Assembly: GCF_018802605.1 (NCBI RefSeq)
Contig: NZ_CP069161.1
Span: 2,790,001 to 2,854,000 of the forward strand
DNA length: 64,000 nt
Source of the DNA: Paludibacterium paludis
GTDB taxonomy: Bacteria > Pseudomonadota > Gammaproteobacteria > Burkholderiales > Chromobacteriaceae
Direction of reading: 5' to 3'
In this document: positions 18,033 to 27,574 of the stretch, one piece after another
Position numbering within the stretch: the stretch's first letter is position 1
Layout of the letters: each line of letters starts with the position of its first letter
Translations under genes and position numbers: made by a program
Notes under the pieces: model-generated
Databases searched by the model: none
The model's input: the letters and a program-made list of their open reading frames with translations, nothing else
What the model was told of the DNA's origin: nothing

Positions 18033-18874
18033 GGGCGGTATCCGAACGTCCAGGTTTTCCAGGCGAGCCACAGCTTGCGCACCGGGGTCAGCGACAGGCG
18101 CTGATTGAGCACCTTGGCCGGCCCGTCCAGCGCGATCTCGTCGAGCGTGGCGCGGTAGATCGCCGCCATCAACAGACCGGGACGCTGCGCCTTGCGGTCG
18201 GCGGCGGGCAGCTTCGCCCAGGCCGCGGCATAACGCTCCCGGGCGCGCTCGATCTGAAACCGCATCAGCGCCTCGAACTCGGGCGTTTCCTTGCAGGACA
18301 GGATATCGGCGGCCGGAACGTTGAAGCGTTCCATCTCCTTCATCGGCAGATAGATGCGTCCGAGCCGGGCATCCTCGCCGACGTCGCGGGCGATATTGGT
18401 CAGCTGGAAAGCGATGCCGAGCTCGTGAGCGTAATCGAGCGTCGCCGGATCGACGAACCCGAAAATCCGCGCCGCCAGCTGACCGACCACACCGGCCACC
18501 TTGTGGCAGTACACCAGCAAGTCATCGATGCTGTCGTAGCGCGCGTACTTCAGATCCATCTCCATGCCGTCGATGATTTCCGCGAGCAGCGCCTTGTCCA
18601 GCGAGAAGGCTCCGACATGCGGAGCCAGGGCACGCGTCACGGGATGGTCGGGCTTGCCGTCGTACAGGCGGTCCAGTTCGCCGCGCCACCAGCCAAGCTT
18701 GGTACGGGCGACGTTCTCGTCGTGGCACTCGTCGACCACATCGTCGACTTCGCGGCAGAAGGCATACAGCGCGGTGATGGCGCGGCGGCGCGTTTCAGGC
18801 AGAAAGCGGAAGCTGTAATAGAAGCTCGACCCGCTGGACGCCGCCTTCTCTTGGCAATATTGATCGGGAGTCAC
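18029..18874 (-). CDS. hpnD: presqualene diphosphate synthase
   Basis: 281 residues. Trans-isoprenyl synthase fold with both Asp-rich motifs: CREVDDVVDE near residue 45 and NIARDVGEDARLGRIYLP near 165. It couples two farnesyl diphosphates to presqualene diphosphate. With HpnC and HpnE it makes the three-enzyme bacterial squalene route, the entry to hopanoids. No squalene-hopene cyclase lies in the window. Confidence 0.92.
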   Translation of the reverse strand: MTPDQYCQEKAASSGSSFYYSFRFLPETRRRAITALYAFCREVDDVVDECHDENVARTKLGWWRGELDRLYDGKPDHPVTRALAPHVGAFSLDKALLAEIIDGMEMDLKYARYDSIDDLLVYCHKVAGVVGQLAARIFGFVDPATLDYAHELGIAFQLTNIARDVGEDARLGRIYLPMKEMERFNVPAADILSCKETPEFEALMRFQIERARERYAAAWAKLPAADRKAQRPGLLMAAIYRATLDEIALDGPAKVLNQRLSLTPVRKLWLAWKTWTFGYRP

Positions 18875-18913
18875 GCCCCGCTCCTGTTCTGGTTATATCG
18901 TGGTTGTTCGGAC

Positions 18914-19738
18914 TCAGCGCGCCAGCAGGGCGCGGCGAATCATGTAAAGCCAGTCTTTCCAGTTCAACACCGGGCGAGACGCGAACACGTCGCCGCCCGA
19001 TTCGTGCAACCTGGACAAAATCCTGTCCCCCCCGAGGATGATCATGCGCAACTCGAATCCCAGACGCCCGGGCAGTTGGCGTCCGAGCGGCGCGCCGCCT
19101 TGCAGCATGCGGCGGGCGCGATCGATCTGGAACAGCATCATCGGCGTCCACATCGGCGACGGGCGGCCCGACGCGGCACCGGCGCCGATGTCCGCCTCGG
19201 TCAGGCGAAATCGCGCCAGATCCTCGGCGGGCAGGTAGACCCTGCCCTTCTTCCAGTCGACGGCCACATCCTGCAGGAAGTTGATCAACTGCAACGCGGT
19301 GCAGATGCCGTCGGACATCGCGACACGCCGCGAATCGGTCTCTCCGAATATCGCCAGCATCAGGCGTCCGACCGGATTGGCCGAGCGCCGGCAGTAATCG
19401 ACCAGCTCGGCGAAGTTCTGGTAGCGGGTCTTGACCACGTCCTGGGAGAACGCGGACAAAAGGTCGTAAAACGGTTCGAGCGGCAAGTCGTGCGCGGCAA
19501 TCGCCTCGCCCAGGCGCGCCATCATCGGCATGTGCGGCGCGACGCCATCGCGCACCCGGTCAAGCTCCAGCCGCAATTCGTCAAGCATCGCCAACCGCTC
19601 GGCGGCCGCCATCTCCCCCTCGTCGGCCACATCGTCGGCGTACCGTGCGAAATGATACACGGCATGCACGGCCTTGCGCATGCGGCGCGGCAACGCCAGG
19701 GACCCGACCGGAAAGTTTTCGTAGTGACCGACTGACAT
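18914..19738 (-). CDS. hpnC: hydroxysqualene synthase
   Basis: 274 residues from ATG 19738 (MSVGHYENFPVGSLALP), which matches the usual HpnC N-terminus; the longer frame to 19789 adds an unlikely Cys-rich tail. Asp-rich motifs FARYADDVADE and NFLQDVAVDWKKGRVYLP are intact. It converts presqualene diphosphate to hydroxysqualene. First gene of the minus-strand run hpnC-hpnD-hpnE-SDR-lipoprotein-radA. Confidence 0.92.
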   Translation of the reverse strand: MSVGHYENFPVGSLALPRRMRKAVHAVYHFARYADDVADEGEMAAAERLAMLDELRLELDRVRDGVAPHMPMMARLGEAIAAHDLPLEPFYDLLSAFSQDVVKTRYQNFAELVDYCRRSANPVGRLMLAIFGETDSRRVAMSDGICTALQLINFLQDVAVDWKKGRVYLPAEDLARFRLTEADIGAGAASGRPSPMWTPMMLFQIDRARRMLQGGAPLGRQLPGRLGFELRMIILGGDRILSRLHESGGDVFASRPVLNWKDWLYMIRRALLAR

Positions 19739-19827
19739 TCGCGTGCAGCCCGAAGAGTTGTAATGACAAAACGGATTATACCCTGACATTGACTTGAATA
19801 TTTCACCGCCTGTCGCCGCATTTTCCC

Positions 19828-19856
19828 TTTACAAGCACAAATGCCGCACCTATAAT
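19828..19856 (+). promoter_or_regulatory. promoter of tRNA-Ala
   Basis: TTTACA at 19828-19833 and consensus TATAAT at 19851-19856, 17-base spacing, followed by a GC-rich discriminator typical of stable-RNA promoters. Confidence 0.8.
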
Positions 19857-19879
19857 GCGCCCCACTGTGTTTGGAACAC

Positions 19880-19955
<76 letters not shown>

Positions 19956-19992
19956 AAAACACTTCCCGGCAGTACCGACAAGTACCAGACAA

Positions 19993-20023
19993 CCCGCACT
20001 AGCAAAGGCTATGCGGGTTTTTT
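19993..20023 (+). terminator. terminator after tRNA-Ala
   Basis: Stem CCCGCA / TGCGGG extended by TAGC / GCTA with one bulged C and an AAAG loop, followed by T6. Confidence 0.8.
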
Positions 20024-20139
20024 GTTGCCTATCCGTTCCAGAGAATGCCAATTGAATCCGTGGGTATCAGGGGGTATATTTTTGGGTAGAAACCTATGTC
20101 ATCAAGGTCGATACCCCCAACCCAATGAAAGGCTGACAG

Positions 20140-20600
20140 ATGCCGCTCACCGATTCAGCAATCAAAAACGCCAAACCCAAGGCGGATGGCAAGATCGCAA
20201 AGTTCGCAGATGGGCAAGGTCTGAGTCTTCGGGTCATGCCCAATGGGGCAAAAACTGGCGCATGAAGTATCGCTTCGCAGGCAAGGAGAAGTTGCTTGCC
20301 ATTGGCGTCTACCCCGAAGTGCCTTTGAAGGAAGCCAGACAAAAGCGCGAGGATGCCCACCGTCAGCTATCTGAGGACATCGACCCCGGTGTACACCGGA
20401 AAACCCAGAAGACCGCCAAGGCACTTCAAACAGAAAACCGTGTTGAGGCCGTGGCGCGCGAGTGGTTTGCCAAGCAGCAACCAACGTGGGCAGAAGGGCA
20501 TGCCAGTAAAGTCATTCGCCGCTTTGAACTCGATGTCTTCCCATGGCTGGGCAGCCGACCTATTGCGGAAATAGAAGCGCCGGAGCTATTGGCCGCATAA
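20140..20600 (+). pseudogene. P4-type tyrosine integrase, frameshifted and truncated
   Basis: ATG 20140 opens with MPLTDSAIKNAKPKADGKI, the DUF4102 N-terminal arm of tRNA-targeted phage/island integrases. The frame stops at 20265, but homology continues one frame away (WRMKYRFAGKEKLLAIGVYP to the stop at 20600). Loss of one A in the A5 run near 20250 explains the shift. The catalytic C-terminal domain (R-H-R-Y) is absent: the reading ends at IAEIEAPELLAA, about 150 residues into a protein of about 400. It lies immediately past tRNA-Ala, the classical position. An inverted repeat GGGGGTAT / ATACCCCC flanks 20070-20118. Confidence 0.85.
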
Positions 20601-20612
20601 GTGCCCAGCGGG

Positions 20613-21125
20613 TCAAAAGTCCAGCAGATCCGGGGCGATGCCCAGCGCACCTGCGATCATCTCACGATGCTCGGGAGACAGCTCGTCTAGGGCCTCGACC
20701 TTGGCATAGTCCGACACGCTGATGCCTGACAGCGCCGCGACGTCGGCCTGTGCTCGCCCCAGATGCTCGCGCCATGCTCGTGCCGGTGTCGCCCCATCAA
20801 CCAGGCGCCTCACAACGTCGTGCGGAATCGTGCCGCCTCTTTTGTGCGGTTCGATCTTCTGCAGATCGTCGGCAATCTTGTCGCGCATCGTCTCAAGATC
20901 ATAGTGAGCCTGCAAATTCAGCCATGATTGTGCATCAGTGCCGAAAAAAGCGGCAAGGCGCAGCGCAGTGTCTGGCGTGATGGAGCGCTTGCCGTGGACA
21001 ATCTCATTGATGCGGCGCGGCGGCACGCCGATGGCTTTTGCCAACGCGTACTGAGACACGCCAATAGGCTCCAGCCAGTCAAGGGCAAGAATTTCGCCGG
21101 GGTGGGCTAATGGAGCTTCACGCAT
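20613..21125 (-). CDS. higA: HigA-like antitoxin with extra C-terminal domain
   Basis: 170 residues from ATG 21125, with GGGAGG 4 bases upstream. The first 95 residues are a typical HigA/XRE helix-turn-helix (AHPGEILALDWLEPIGVSQ, IGVPPRRINEIVHGKRSITPD, AAFFGTDAQSWLNLQ). HigA proteins are usually about 100 residues; here another 70 follow (AWREHLGRAQADVAALSGIS, ELSPEHREMIAGALGI) that look like a second XRE-type helix-turn-helix. The neighbouring HigB toxin is broken, so this may now be an orphan regulator. Confidence 0.8.
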   Translation of the reverse strand: MREAPLAHPGEILALDWLEPIGVSQYALAKAIGVPPRRINEIVHGKRSITPDTALRLAAFFGTDAQSWLNLQAHYDLETMRDKIADDLQKIEPHKRGGTIPHDVVRRLVDGATPARAWREHLGRAQADVAALSGISVSDYAKVEALDELSPEHREMIAGALGIAPDLLDF

Positions 21126-21171
21126 ACAACCTCCCAAAGAGCCGGGGCTTCCGCCCCGGCCATCACGTCAA

Positions 21172-21357
21172 TCAGTGGTAATCAACAATCTCGACATCGG
21201 AGGCAATCCCGTCCCGGAACCGAAAGCAAACGCGCTACCGCTCATTGATGCGGATGCTGTACTGTCCGATCCGATCCCCCTTGAGTGGTTCCAGCCTGTT
21301 GCCGGAAGGGTTCTCAAGAACTCGGATGTTTTTCGTGGCCCCGCCACGACAAGTCAT
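21172..21357 (-). pseudogene. higB: HigB toxin remnant with in-frame stop
   Basis: Minus-strand reading gives SGNRLEPLKGDRIGQYSIRI-NER, then TAG, then RVCFRFRDGIASDVEIVDYH and a natural stop at 21172. The HigB family has Tyr at the stop position (NERYRVCFR), so TAC to TAG is the likely change. The N-terminal third of the usual 92 residues is also not recognisable. Both defects suggest no active toxin. Confidence 0.75.
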
Positions 21358-21367
21358 GCCAGGGATT

Positions 21368-21790
21368 TCAACGGCTTGCCTGCCGGGCCTGGAAATGCCC
21401 TTGCCCCGCATAGCCAAGCAGGAGCAAATCCTCGGTAACCAGGACAGCCCCCAGGTGCCGAGCCGTGGCGACAATGATGCGATCCGCCGGGTCCGGATGG
21501 CACTCCCAAGGCAAACGCGTGCTAGCCACGGCAACATCCGGCGACAAGGGCGCAATGCGGATACCGGAGATCGACAGCGCCAGCTGCAGCCATTCCCCTA
21601 CATCACGATCCAGCGACAAACGCCCCTTGCTGACCAGCATGGCGATTTCCCAAGGCGTGATAGCAGAAACATACAGGGTATCCTCCTGAGCGGCCTGCTC
21701 GATCAACTCAACGGTTCTGTTGGACAAACGACTGCTGTCACCCTGCATGAGCCATACCAGAACATGCGTATCAATCAAAAGACAAGTCAA
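21368..21790 (-). CDS. vapC: VapC-type PIN-domain toxin
   Basis: 140 residues. PIN-domain acidic residues are visible: Asp in CLLIDTHVLVWLMQGD, Glu in SAITPWEIAML, and Asp in DPADRIIVATARHLG followed by LVTEDLLLL. VapC toxins are magnesium-dependent RNases. The likely start is TTG at 21790, which overlaps the vapB stop codon (TTGA), a coupling usual for such pairs. All key residues are present, so it may be active. Confidence 0.85.
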   Translation of the reverse strand: MTCLLIDTHVLVWLMQGDSSRLSNRTVELIEQAAQEDTLYVSAITPWEIAMLVSKGRLSLDRDVGEWLQLALSISGIRIAPLSPDVAVASTRLPWECHPDPADRIIVATARHLGAVLVTEDLLLLGYAGQGHFQARQASR

Positions 21791-22014
21791 CGGGCGGCCT
21801 CCCAGTCGTTTTCCAAGGGTGCGACAATGTCCGCATCGAGCAGCACACTGCCCTTCAATGCGCCGAATAACTCGGCAGCCGGGGGAATCGGCACAACCTT
21901 GGCCACGGCTTTGCCATGTTTGGTAATCACAATAGGCTCCCTTGTCGCCGCCACATCGTCCAGCAATTGCAGACAGCGTGCCTTGAAGGCTCCAGCGCCA
22001 ATAACGGTTTCCAT
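21787..22014 (-). CDS. vapB: VapB/Phd-family antitoxin
   Basis: 75 residues from ATG 22014 (METVIGAGAFKARCLQLLDDV). Phd/YefM-type N-terminal DNA-binding fold with EPIVITKHGKAVAKVVPI, then an acidic/hydrophobic tail ENDWEAAR that should bind VapC. The pair lies in the decayed tRNA-Ala island. The extra 7 codons to 22035 would cover the operator palindrome. Confidence 0.85.
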   Translation of the reverse strand: METVIGAGAFKARCLQLLDDVAATREPIVITKHGKAVAKVVPIPPAAELFGALKGSVLLDADIVAPLENDWEAAR

Positions 22015-22025
22015 ACACACTCCAA

Positions 22026-22044
22026 CCATGGTCATGAACTATGG
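22026..22044 (-). promoter_or_regulatory. probable VapBC operator palindrome
   Basis: A 19-base imperfect palindrome centred on TCATGA with CCATGG and CTATGG ends, 12 bases upstream of vapB. A TATGAT -10-like box lies just beyond it on the minus strand. Autoregulation by the toxin-antitoxin complex is inferred from the family. Confidence 0.45.
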
Positions 22045-22263
22045 TCTTAATCATAGCGCATTGTCGCGCGGACCGCGAAGTTCCTTTCATCCTCCCTTGA
22101 GGGATAGGCGTGGAGGTTTCTGCTCTTGTTGCACAAATTCGCCTGCGTGGCAGCTGGGTAAGATTGCGGCACACCCTAGCCCACGCGAAGCAGTAATGTT
22201 GTCATCGTTGTTGGCGCAAATCCCGCGCGATGAACCGGTAGCCAGCGTGAGCGACGATGGCGT
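22045..22263. other. non-coding remnant region of the island
   Basis: About 220 bases without an intact gene. It contains TTGTTGCACAAATTC near 22133, which resembles an insertion-sequence end of the IS5/IS903 type, but no transposase remains. Its right part (22202-22285) carries a possible frameshifted tail of the neighbouring secreted protein. Confidence 0.35.
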
Positions 22264-22497
22264 TCAGGTTGGCCTGGCTATCGTATCGACGCGAAAGATC
22301 TTCGCCACCGCATCCGGGTCATCGAAAGACCGGTTGCGAACACTCCGATCGACGCGGCCCAGCTGTTCCAGCGAGAACGCCAGACGATCCGGATCGCACG
22401 CCAAATCCGCGCTCGCCACCCCGCAAACGCCCATCGACATCGCCACGGCAACCCCCGCACCCAAGGCAATGCGATCAATTCGCCCCTTTTGGTTCAT
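22264..22497 (-). CDS. small secreted protein, possibly frameshifted at its C-terminus
   Basis: 77 residues from ATG 22497 (AAGGCGG about 7 bases upstream). Clear signal peptide: MNQKGRIDR, hydrophobic core IALGAGVAVAMSMGVCGV, cleavage ASA-D. The mature part is short (DLACDPDRLAFSLEQLGRVD...). The frame stops at 22264, but the next frame continues with coding-like RYDSQANLNAIVAHAGYRFIA to a stop at 22202, so a small indel near 22285 may have cut it. Upstream in-frame ATGs at 22524 and 22545 are alternatives. No family recognised. Confidence 0.4.
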   Translation of the reverse strand: MNQKGRIDRIALGAGVAVAMSMGVCGVASADLACDPDRLAFSLEQLGRVDRSVRNRSFDDPDAVAKIFRVDTIARPT

Positions 22498-22676
22498 CAA
22501 GACCCGCCTTGCCGTTCTTTTCATCACTGTCGTTGCCCCTTTCATTGGCCACAGGCGTGTCCTGGTCCACCTGCGCCATGCAGTCTATGCAACAAAAATG
22601 ACAAAAACATTCACACGAAACCTCGGCGGAGACGCCATCGGTACCGGCAAAAAACGGGAAAGGAGAAGGAAGTGAA

Positions 22677-22703
22677 GACGCGGTGGCCAGTGACCACCGC
22701 GTC
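22677..22703 (-). terminator. hairpin downstream of the RND pump gene
   Basis: 10-bp stem GACGCGGTGG / CCACCGCGTC with a 7-base loop, 6 bases past the pump stop codon. There is no T-run on the minus strand, so termination is likely but not assured. Confidence 0.5.
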
Positions 22704-22708
22704 CTGTG

Positions 22709-25700
22709 TCACGACGCGGCGTTGCCGGATCGGGAGGATTGGAAAAGACGGCGCACCAGCACGAAGAACAGCGGAACGAGCAGGATGCCGAGCACGGTGG
22801 AGGCCACCATGCCGCCCAGCACGCCGGTGCCGATGGCGTTCTGGCCGCCCGAGCCTGCGCCGTTGGCCAGCGCCAGAGGCAACACGCCCAGGCCGAACGC
22901 CATCGACGTCATCAGGATCGGACGCAGCCGCATGCGCGCCGCCTCGACCGTCGCCTCGATGAGCTCCATGCCCTGCTCCTGAAGCGACTTGGCGAACTCG
23001 ATGATCAGGATCGCGTTCTTGGTCGCCAAACCGATGGTGGTCAGCAAACCGACCTGGAAGTAGACATCGTTCGACAGGCCGCGCAACCAGGTCGCCAGCA
23101 AGGCGCCGGCCACGCCCAACGGCACCGCCAGCATCACCGAGAACGGAATCGACCAGCTCTCATACAGCGCCGCGAGGCAGAGAAACACCACCAGCATCGA
23201 TAGCGCGTACAACAGCGTGGATTGGGAACCGGCGAGCCGCTCCTGGTAGGACTGGCCGGTCCAGGCATAGCCGATGCCGGCCGGCAGTTTCGCCGCGATC
23301 TCTTCCATCGCCTTCATGGCCGTGCCGGTACTGCGGCCCGGGGCCGCCTGCCCCATGATCTGGACGGAAGGCACGCCGTTATAGCGCTCGAGGCGCGGCG
23401 AGGCGTACGTCCACCGGGCCCGGGAGAACACCGAGAACGGCACCATGTCGCCCTTGCTGTTCTTCACGTACCAGCGATCCAGATCCTGTGGCTGCATGCG
23501 GTAGCGAGCCTCGCCCTGCATGTAGACTTTCTTGATCCGGCCACGGTCGAGAAAATCGTTCACATAGCTGCCGCCCCACACCGTCGAGAGCATATCGTTG
23601 ACATCGGCCATATTCAGGCCGAAGGCGCCGGCGCGGGCCGGATCCACCTCCAGCCGGTACTGCGTGGTGTCGTCCATGCCGTTCGGCCGGACACCGACCA
23701 GATCAGGGTGCTTGGCCGCCATGCCAAGCAGCTGGTTGCGCGCCTCGACGAGTTTCGCGTGCCCCAGCCCGCCCCGGTCCTGCAGCTGGAAATCGAAGCC
23801 GGAGGCATTGCCAAGATCCATCACCGCGGGCGGCGCGAACGCGAACACCATCGCCTCGTGAATGCGCGAAAACGCCCCCATGGCCCGCCCGGCGAGCGCA
23901 TGAACCTTCTGTTCGGCCGCCGGGCGCCGGCTCCAGTCCTTGAGCATCACGAACGCCATCCCGGCATTCTGGCCGCTGCCGCCGAAACTGAAGCCCGCCA
24001 CGGAAAACACCGACTCCACATTCGCCTTCTCGCTGACCAGGAAATGGTCCTCGACCTTCTTGAGCACCTTGACGGTATCCTCCTGGGTCGAGTTGGGCGG
24101 CAGCTGCACCTGGGCGAACACGATGCCCTGGTCCTCGTCCGGCAAAAAGGACGTCGGCAGCCGCCAGAACAGCACCCCCATGATCGCCACGATGGCCAGA
24201 TACAGCAGGGCGAAACGGCCGGTTCGGCCAAGAATCCCGCCGACCAGACCCCGATAGCGCTCGGTGCCGCGGTCGAACTGGCGGTTGAACCACCCGAAAA
24301 AGCCCTTGTGATACTTCTCGTGCTCCTTGTCCAGCGGCTTGAGCAAGGTCGCGCACAGCGCCGGCGTCAGCACCAGGGCCACCAGCACCGACAGCACCAT
24401 GGCGGAGACGATGGTGATGGAGAACTGGCGATAGATCACGCCGGTCGATCCCCCGAAAAACGCCATCGGCACGAATACCGCCGACAACACGAGGCCGATG
24501 CCCACCAGCGCGCCGGTGATCTGGTCCATCGATTTGCGTGTCGCCTCCCTGGGCGACAGCCCCTCCTCGCTCATCACCCGCTCGACGTTCTCGACCACCA
24601 CGATGGCGTCGTCCACCAGAAGGCCGATGGCCAGCACCACGGCGAACATGGTCAGCGTGTTGATCGAATAGCCGAAGGCGTACAGCACCCCGAAGGTGCC
24701 GAGCAGCACCACCGGCACGGCGATGGTCGGAATCAGCGTGGCCCGGAAGTTCTGCAAAAAGAGATACATGACCAGGAACACCAGCACGATGGCTTCGGCC
24801 AGCGTCACGATCACCTCGTGGATGGAAATTCTCACCACCGGCGAGGTATCGAACGCGTAGACCGTTTTCATTCCGGCCGGGTACTGTTTTTCCAGATCGG
24901 CGATCGTCTCCCGGACCGCCTGCGCCGTTTTCAGGGCATTGGCGCCCGTGGCCAGGTTGACCGCGATGCCGGTCGCCGGCTTACCGTTGAAGCGGGACAC
25001 GAAATCGTAACTCTCCCGCCCCAGCTCGATGCGCGCCACGTCCTTCAGCCGCACCACGGAACCGTCGTCATTGACGCGCAATACGATCTGGCCGAACTGG
25101 GCCGGCGTGCGCAGCAAGGACTGGGAGGTCACCGTCACGTTGAGTTTCTGCCCCTTGACGGAGGGAGTGCCGCCCAACTGGCCGGCCGACACTTCGGCGT
25201 TCTGCGCGGAAATGGCGGCGCTGACCTCCGCCGGAGTGAACTTGTAACTGAACAGCTTGTTCGGATCGAGCCAGACGCGCATGGCGTAGGGCGCGCCGAA
25301 CAGTTGCACCCCGCCCACACCGTCGACCCGGCTGATCGGATCGAGCAGGTTGGCCGACGCATAGTCGTCCAGATCGGCGCCATTGAAGTTGCCGTTCTCG
25401 GACACGAGGCCGACCACCATCAGGAAATTGGAGACCGATTTGGACACCGAAATGCCCGCCTTCTGCACCACTTGCGGCAGCTTCGGCGTGGCCAGCTGCA
25501 GCTTGTTCTGCACCTGCACCTGAGCCACATCGGGATTGACGTTGGCATTGAAGGTCAGCGAAATGGTGACGCCGCCGGCCGAGTCGCTCGTCGACGACAT
25601 ATAGGTCAGCCCGTCCAGCCCCTTCATGTTCTGCTCGATCACCTGGGTCACGGTGTTTTCGATGGTGGAGGCGGAAGCGCCCGGGTAGCTCGCGTTGATG

Positions 25701-25831
25701 CTGACCTGCGGCGGGGCGATGTTGGGGTACTGGGAAACCGGCAAGCCGGTGATCGCCATCACGCCGGCGAGCATGATGACGATGGCGATGACCCAGGCGA
25801 AAATCGGACGGTCGATGAAAAAGCGCGACAT
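22709..25831 (-). CDS. RND efflux pump inner-membrane subunit (AcrB/MexB-like, HAE1)
   Basis: 1040 residues, the normal size for HAE1 pumps. Start [23 protein letters not shown]; proton-relay Asp pair in [22 protein letters not shown]; 12 predicted helices and two large periplasmic loops; [17 protein letters not shown] and [15 protein letters not shown] are standard family blocks. It is a drug/proton antiporter. Third gene of tetR-adaptor-pump; no outer-membrane factor follows, so it must borrow one, possibly that of the second system at 37-38.5 kb. Confidence 0.92.
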   Translation of the reverse strand: MSRFFIDRPIFAWVIAIVIMLAGVMAITGLPVSQYPNIAPPQVSINASYPGASASTIENTVTQVIEQNMKGLDGLTYMSSTSDSAGGVTISLTFNANVNPDVAQVQVQNKLQLATPKLPQVVQKAGISVSKSVSNFLMVVGLVSENGNFNGADLDDYASANLLDPISRVDGVGGVQLFGAPYAMRVWLDPNKLFSYKFTPAEVSAAISAQNAEVSAGQLGGTPSVKGQKLNVTVTSQSLLRTPAQFGQIVLRVNDDGSVVRLKDVARIELGRESYDFVSRFNGKPATGIAVNLATGANALKTAQAVRETIADLEKQYPAGMKTVYAFDTSPVVRISIHEVIVTLAEAIVLVFLVMYLFLQNFRATLIPTIAVPVVLLGTFGVLYAFGYSINTLTMFAVVLAIGLLVDDAIVVVENVERVMSEEGLSPREATRKSMDQITGALVGIGLVLSAVFVPMAFFGGSTGVIYRQFSITIVSAMVLSVLVALVLTPALCATLLKPLDKEHEKYHKGFFGWFNRQFDRGTERYRGLVGGILGRTGRFALLYLAIVAIMGVLFWRLPTSFLPDEDQGIVFAQVQLPPNSTQEDTVKVLKKVEDHFLVSEKANVESVFSVAGFSFGGSGQNAGMAFVMLKDWSRRPAAEQKVHALAGRAMGAFSRIHEAMVFAFAPPAVMDLGNASGFDFQLQDRGGLGHAKLVEARNQLLGMAAKHPDLVGVRPNGMDDTTQYRLEVDPARAGAFGLNMADVNDMLSTVWGGSYVNDFLDRGRIKKVYMQGEARYRMQPQDLDRWYVKNSKGDMVPFSVFSRARWTYASPRLERYNGVPSVQIMGQAAPGRSTGTAMKAMEEIAAKLPAGIGYAWTGQSYQERLAGSQSTLLYALSMLVVFLCLAALYESWSIPFSVMLAVPLGVAGALLATWLRGLSNDVYFQVGLLTTIGLATKNAILIIEFAKSLQEQGMELIEATVEAARMRLRPILMTSMAFGLGVLPLALANGAGSGGQNAIGTGVLGGMVASTVLGILLVPLFFVLVRRLFQSSRSGNAAS

Positions 25832-25834
25832 GGG

Positions 25835-26956
25835 TCACTCCCCCGCGCCGGCGGCATGGTCCTGCGGAGCCGGCACCGCCTTGACGGGCATCCCGGGCTG
25901 GATATGCTGCAAGCCGCCGACGATCAGCAGATCGCCCGGTTTCAGGCCGGCGCTCACCAGCCATTCGCCATTGACGACGCGCGGTGTCTGCACCACGCGC
26001 TGTTCGGCCTTGCCGTCCTTGCCGACCACCATGGCGACCGCCTGCCCCTTGCTGTCCCGGGCGATGACGTTTTGCGGCACGAGGATCGCCTGTTCGCTCA
26101 CGCCTTCCACAAGACGGGCGCGCACGAACATGCCCGGCAGAAGATCATGCCGCGGATTGGGGAAGACGGCGCGCAGCGTGACCGACCCGGTGCTCGGATT
26201 CACCGTCACATCGGAGAACTCCAGCTTGCCCTCCCGGGAATACGCCGAACCGTCTTCGAACATCAGTTTGACGCGCGCCGCCGTGGCGCCCGCGCTCTTG
26301 ATCGCGCCGCTGGCCAGATCCCGCTTGAGCTGCAGGAGCTCGCCCGTCGAACGGGTCACGTCCACATAGATCGGATCGAGCCGCTGGATCGTCGCCAGCG
26401 GTTCGGCCTGCCCGGTGGTCACCAGCGCGCCGATCGTCACGTTCGACTTGCCGATCCGCCCGGACACCGGGGCGGTGACACGGGCGTAATTCAGGTTGAT
26501 GCGCGCCGTTTCGGCCGTCGCCCGCGCCTGCTTGAGCAGGGACATCGTATCGTCGTAATCCTGGCGACTGACGGCATCGACGGCGGACAGCTGCCGGTAG
26601 CGCTCGGCCTTCTGGTTCAGCGCGGCGAGGTTCGCTTCGGCGCTGTCCAGCGTCGCCCGATACGTGGCCGGGTCGATCTGATACAGAGGCTGGCCGGCCT
26701 TGACATCGCTGCCCTCCTCGAACAGACGCTTGAGCACGATGCCGCCCACCTGCGGCCGCACTTCGGCCAGGGTGAACGCGGCGGTCCGCCCCGGCAGTTC
26801 GGTATCGAGCACGGCGGGGCGCGCTTCGATTTTCCGGACCAGGACTTCGGTCGGGCCGTGCGCAGGTTCTTGCTGCGCCGGGGAGCAACCTGTCACGGCG
26901 ATGCCAAGCAGCGCCAGAATAACCGGGAGTGTCTTAATCGATTGGCTTGTGTGCAT
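25835..26956 (-). CDS. RND efflux periplasmic adaptor (AcrA/MexA-like)
   Basis: 373 residues. Lipoprotein signal with lipobox VTGC-S near residue 24. Adaptor marks: ELPGRTAAFTLAEVRPQVGGIV, LYQIDPATYRATLDSAEANL (lipoyl half), ARVTAPVSGRIGKSNVTIGALV and LPGMFVRARLVEG. It bridges the pump and the outer-membrane channel. Three bases separate it from the pump start. Confidence 0.92.
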   Translation of the reverse strand: MHTSQSIKTLPVILALLGIAVTGCSPAQQEPAHGPTEVLVRKIEARPAVLDTELPGRTAAFTLAEVRPQVGGIVLKRLFEEGSDVKAGQPLYQIDPATYRATLDSAEANLAALNQKAERYRQLSAVDAVSRQDYDDTMSLLKQARATAETARINLNYARVTAPVSGRIGKSNVTIGALVTTGQAEPLATIQRLDPIYVDVTRSTGELLQLKRDLASGAIKSAGATAARVKLMFEDGSAYSREGKLEFSDVTVNPSTGSVTLRAVFPNPRHDLLPGMFVRARLVEGVSEQAILVPQNVIARDSKGQAVAMVVGKDGKAEQRVVQTPRVVNGEWLVSAGLKPGDLLIVGGLQHIQPGMPVKAVPAPQDHAAGAGE

Positions 26957-26983
26957 AAAAAATCCGGATAACGGAAAACGCCT

Positions 26984-27568
26984 CTACTGCCCGTCCGCGC
27001 TCCTCGCGGCCTGCGCGGACAATTCCAGCAAGGCGGAAAGCAGGGCGCCGGTCCTGGACTCGGGCAACGGATAAAGACCGAGCAGCCTCGCGAACCAGAA
27101 CCCCTCGGCGGCCAGCCGGCAGACCAGAAAGGTCAGAGCCCGTTCCGGCGGGCCCTGATCATCCTCATCGAGAAATCCGGCCATCATTGACCGGGCGCGT
27201 TCCCTGCATGGCGGCCAGTTGAACAGCAAAATCGCCAGACCCATCTGGTGCTTGCCGGTACCGGCGTCCAGAAGATTGGCCTTGATATACGCATCGACAC
27301 CGGAGGTGGATCCCTCGCCCTCGCTCTGACGCAACGCCCGGTAGAATCGGAGGAATTCGTCGGCCAACCCGTCGAACAGGGCATCGATCAGCGCCGGCTT
27401 GCTGGGAAAGTGATGCGTCAACCCTCCCTTGCTGACCTCCGCCCGGCGGGCCACGGCATTCAGCGTCACGGCATGAAAGCCTTCCTCGATCATGATGTCG
27501 AGTGCGGCGGACAGCAACGCCGCACGCATTTTGTCGGGCTGCTTAGGCTTCCTGTTCGCTCTTGTCAT
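26984..27568 (-). CDS. TetR-family repressor of the efflux operon
   Basis: 194 residues. N-terminal HTH: KMRAALLSAALDIMIEEGFHA, AVARRAEVSKGGLTHHFPSKPALIDALF. The C-terminal ligand domain is diverse, as usual. It is the first gene of the efflux transcription unit, 27 bases before the adaptor, so it probably represses both itself and the pump until a substrate binds. Confidence 0.87.
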   Translation of the reverse strand: MTRANRKPKQPDKMRAALLSAALDIMIEEGFHAVTLNAVARRAEVSKGGLTHHFPSKPALIDALFDGLADEFLRFYRALRQSEGEGSTSGVDAYIKANLLDAGTGKHQMGLAILLFNWPPCRERARSMMAGFLDEDDQGPPERALTFLVCRLAAEGFWFARLLGLYPLPESRTGALLSALLELSAQAARSADGQ

Positions 27569-27574
27569 AAAAGA

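Noticed and set aside
17387..19735. A 782-codon plus-strand frame opposite hpnE, hpnD and hpnC
   Set aside because: Antisense to three complete squalene genes; no domain in the product.
20040..20120. Prophage attachment core
   Set aside because: The only repeat is an 8-base inverted GGGGGTAT / ATACCCCC; a direct repeat of the tRNA 3' end was not seen downstream.
23222..26971. A 1249-codon plus-strand open frame opposite the first RND operon
   Set aside because: It runs antisense to two clear efflux genes, has a His/Arg/Gly-rich low-complexity product typical of shadow frames in GC-rich DNA, and matches no family.
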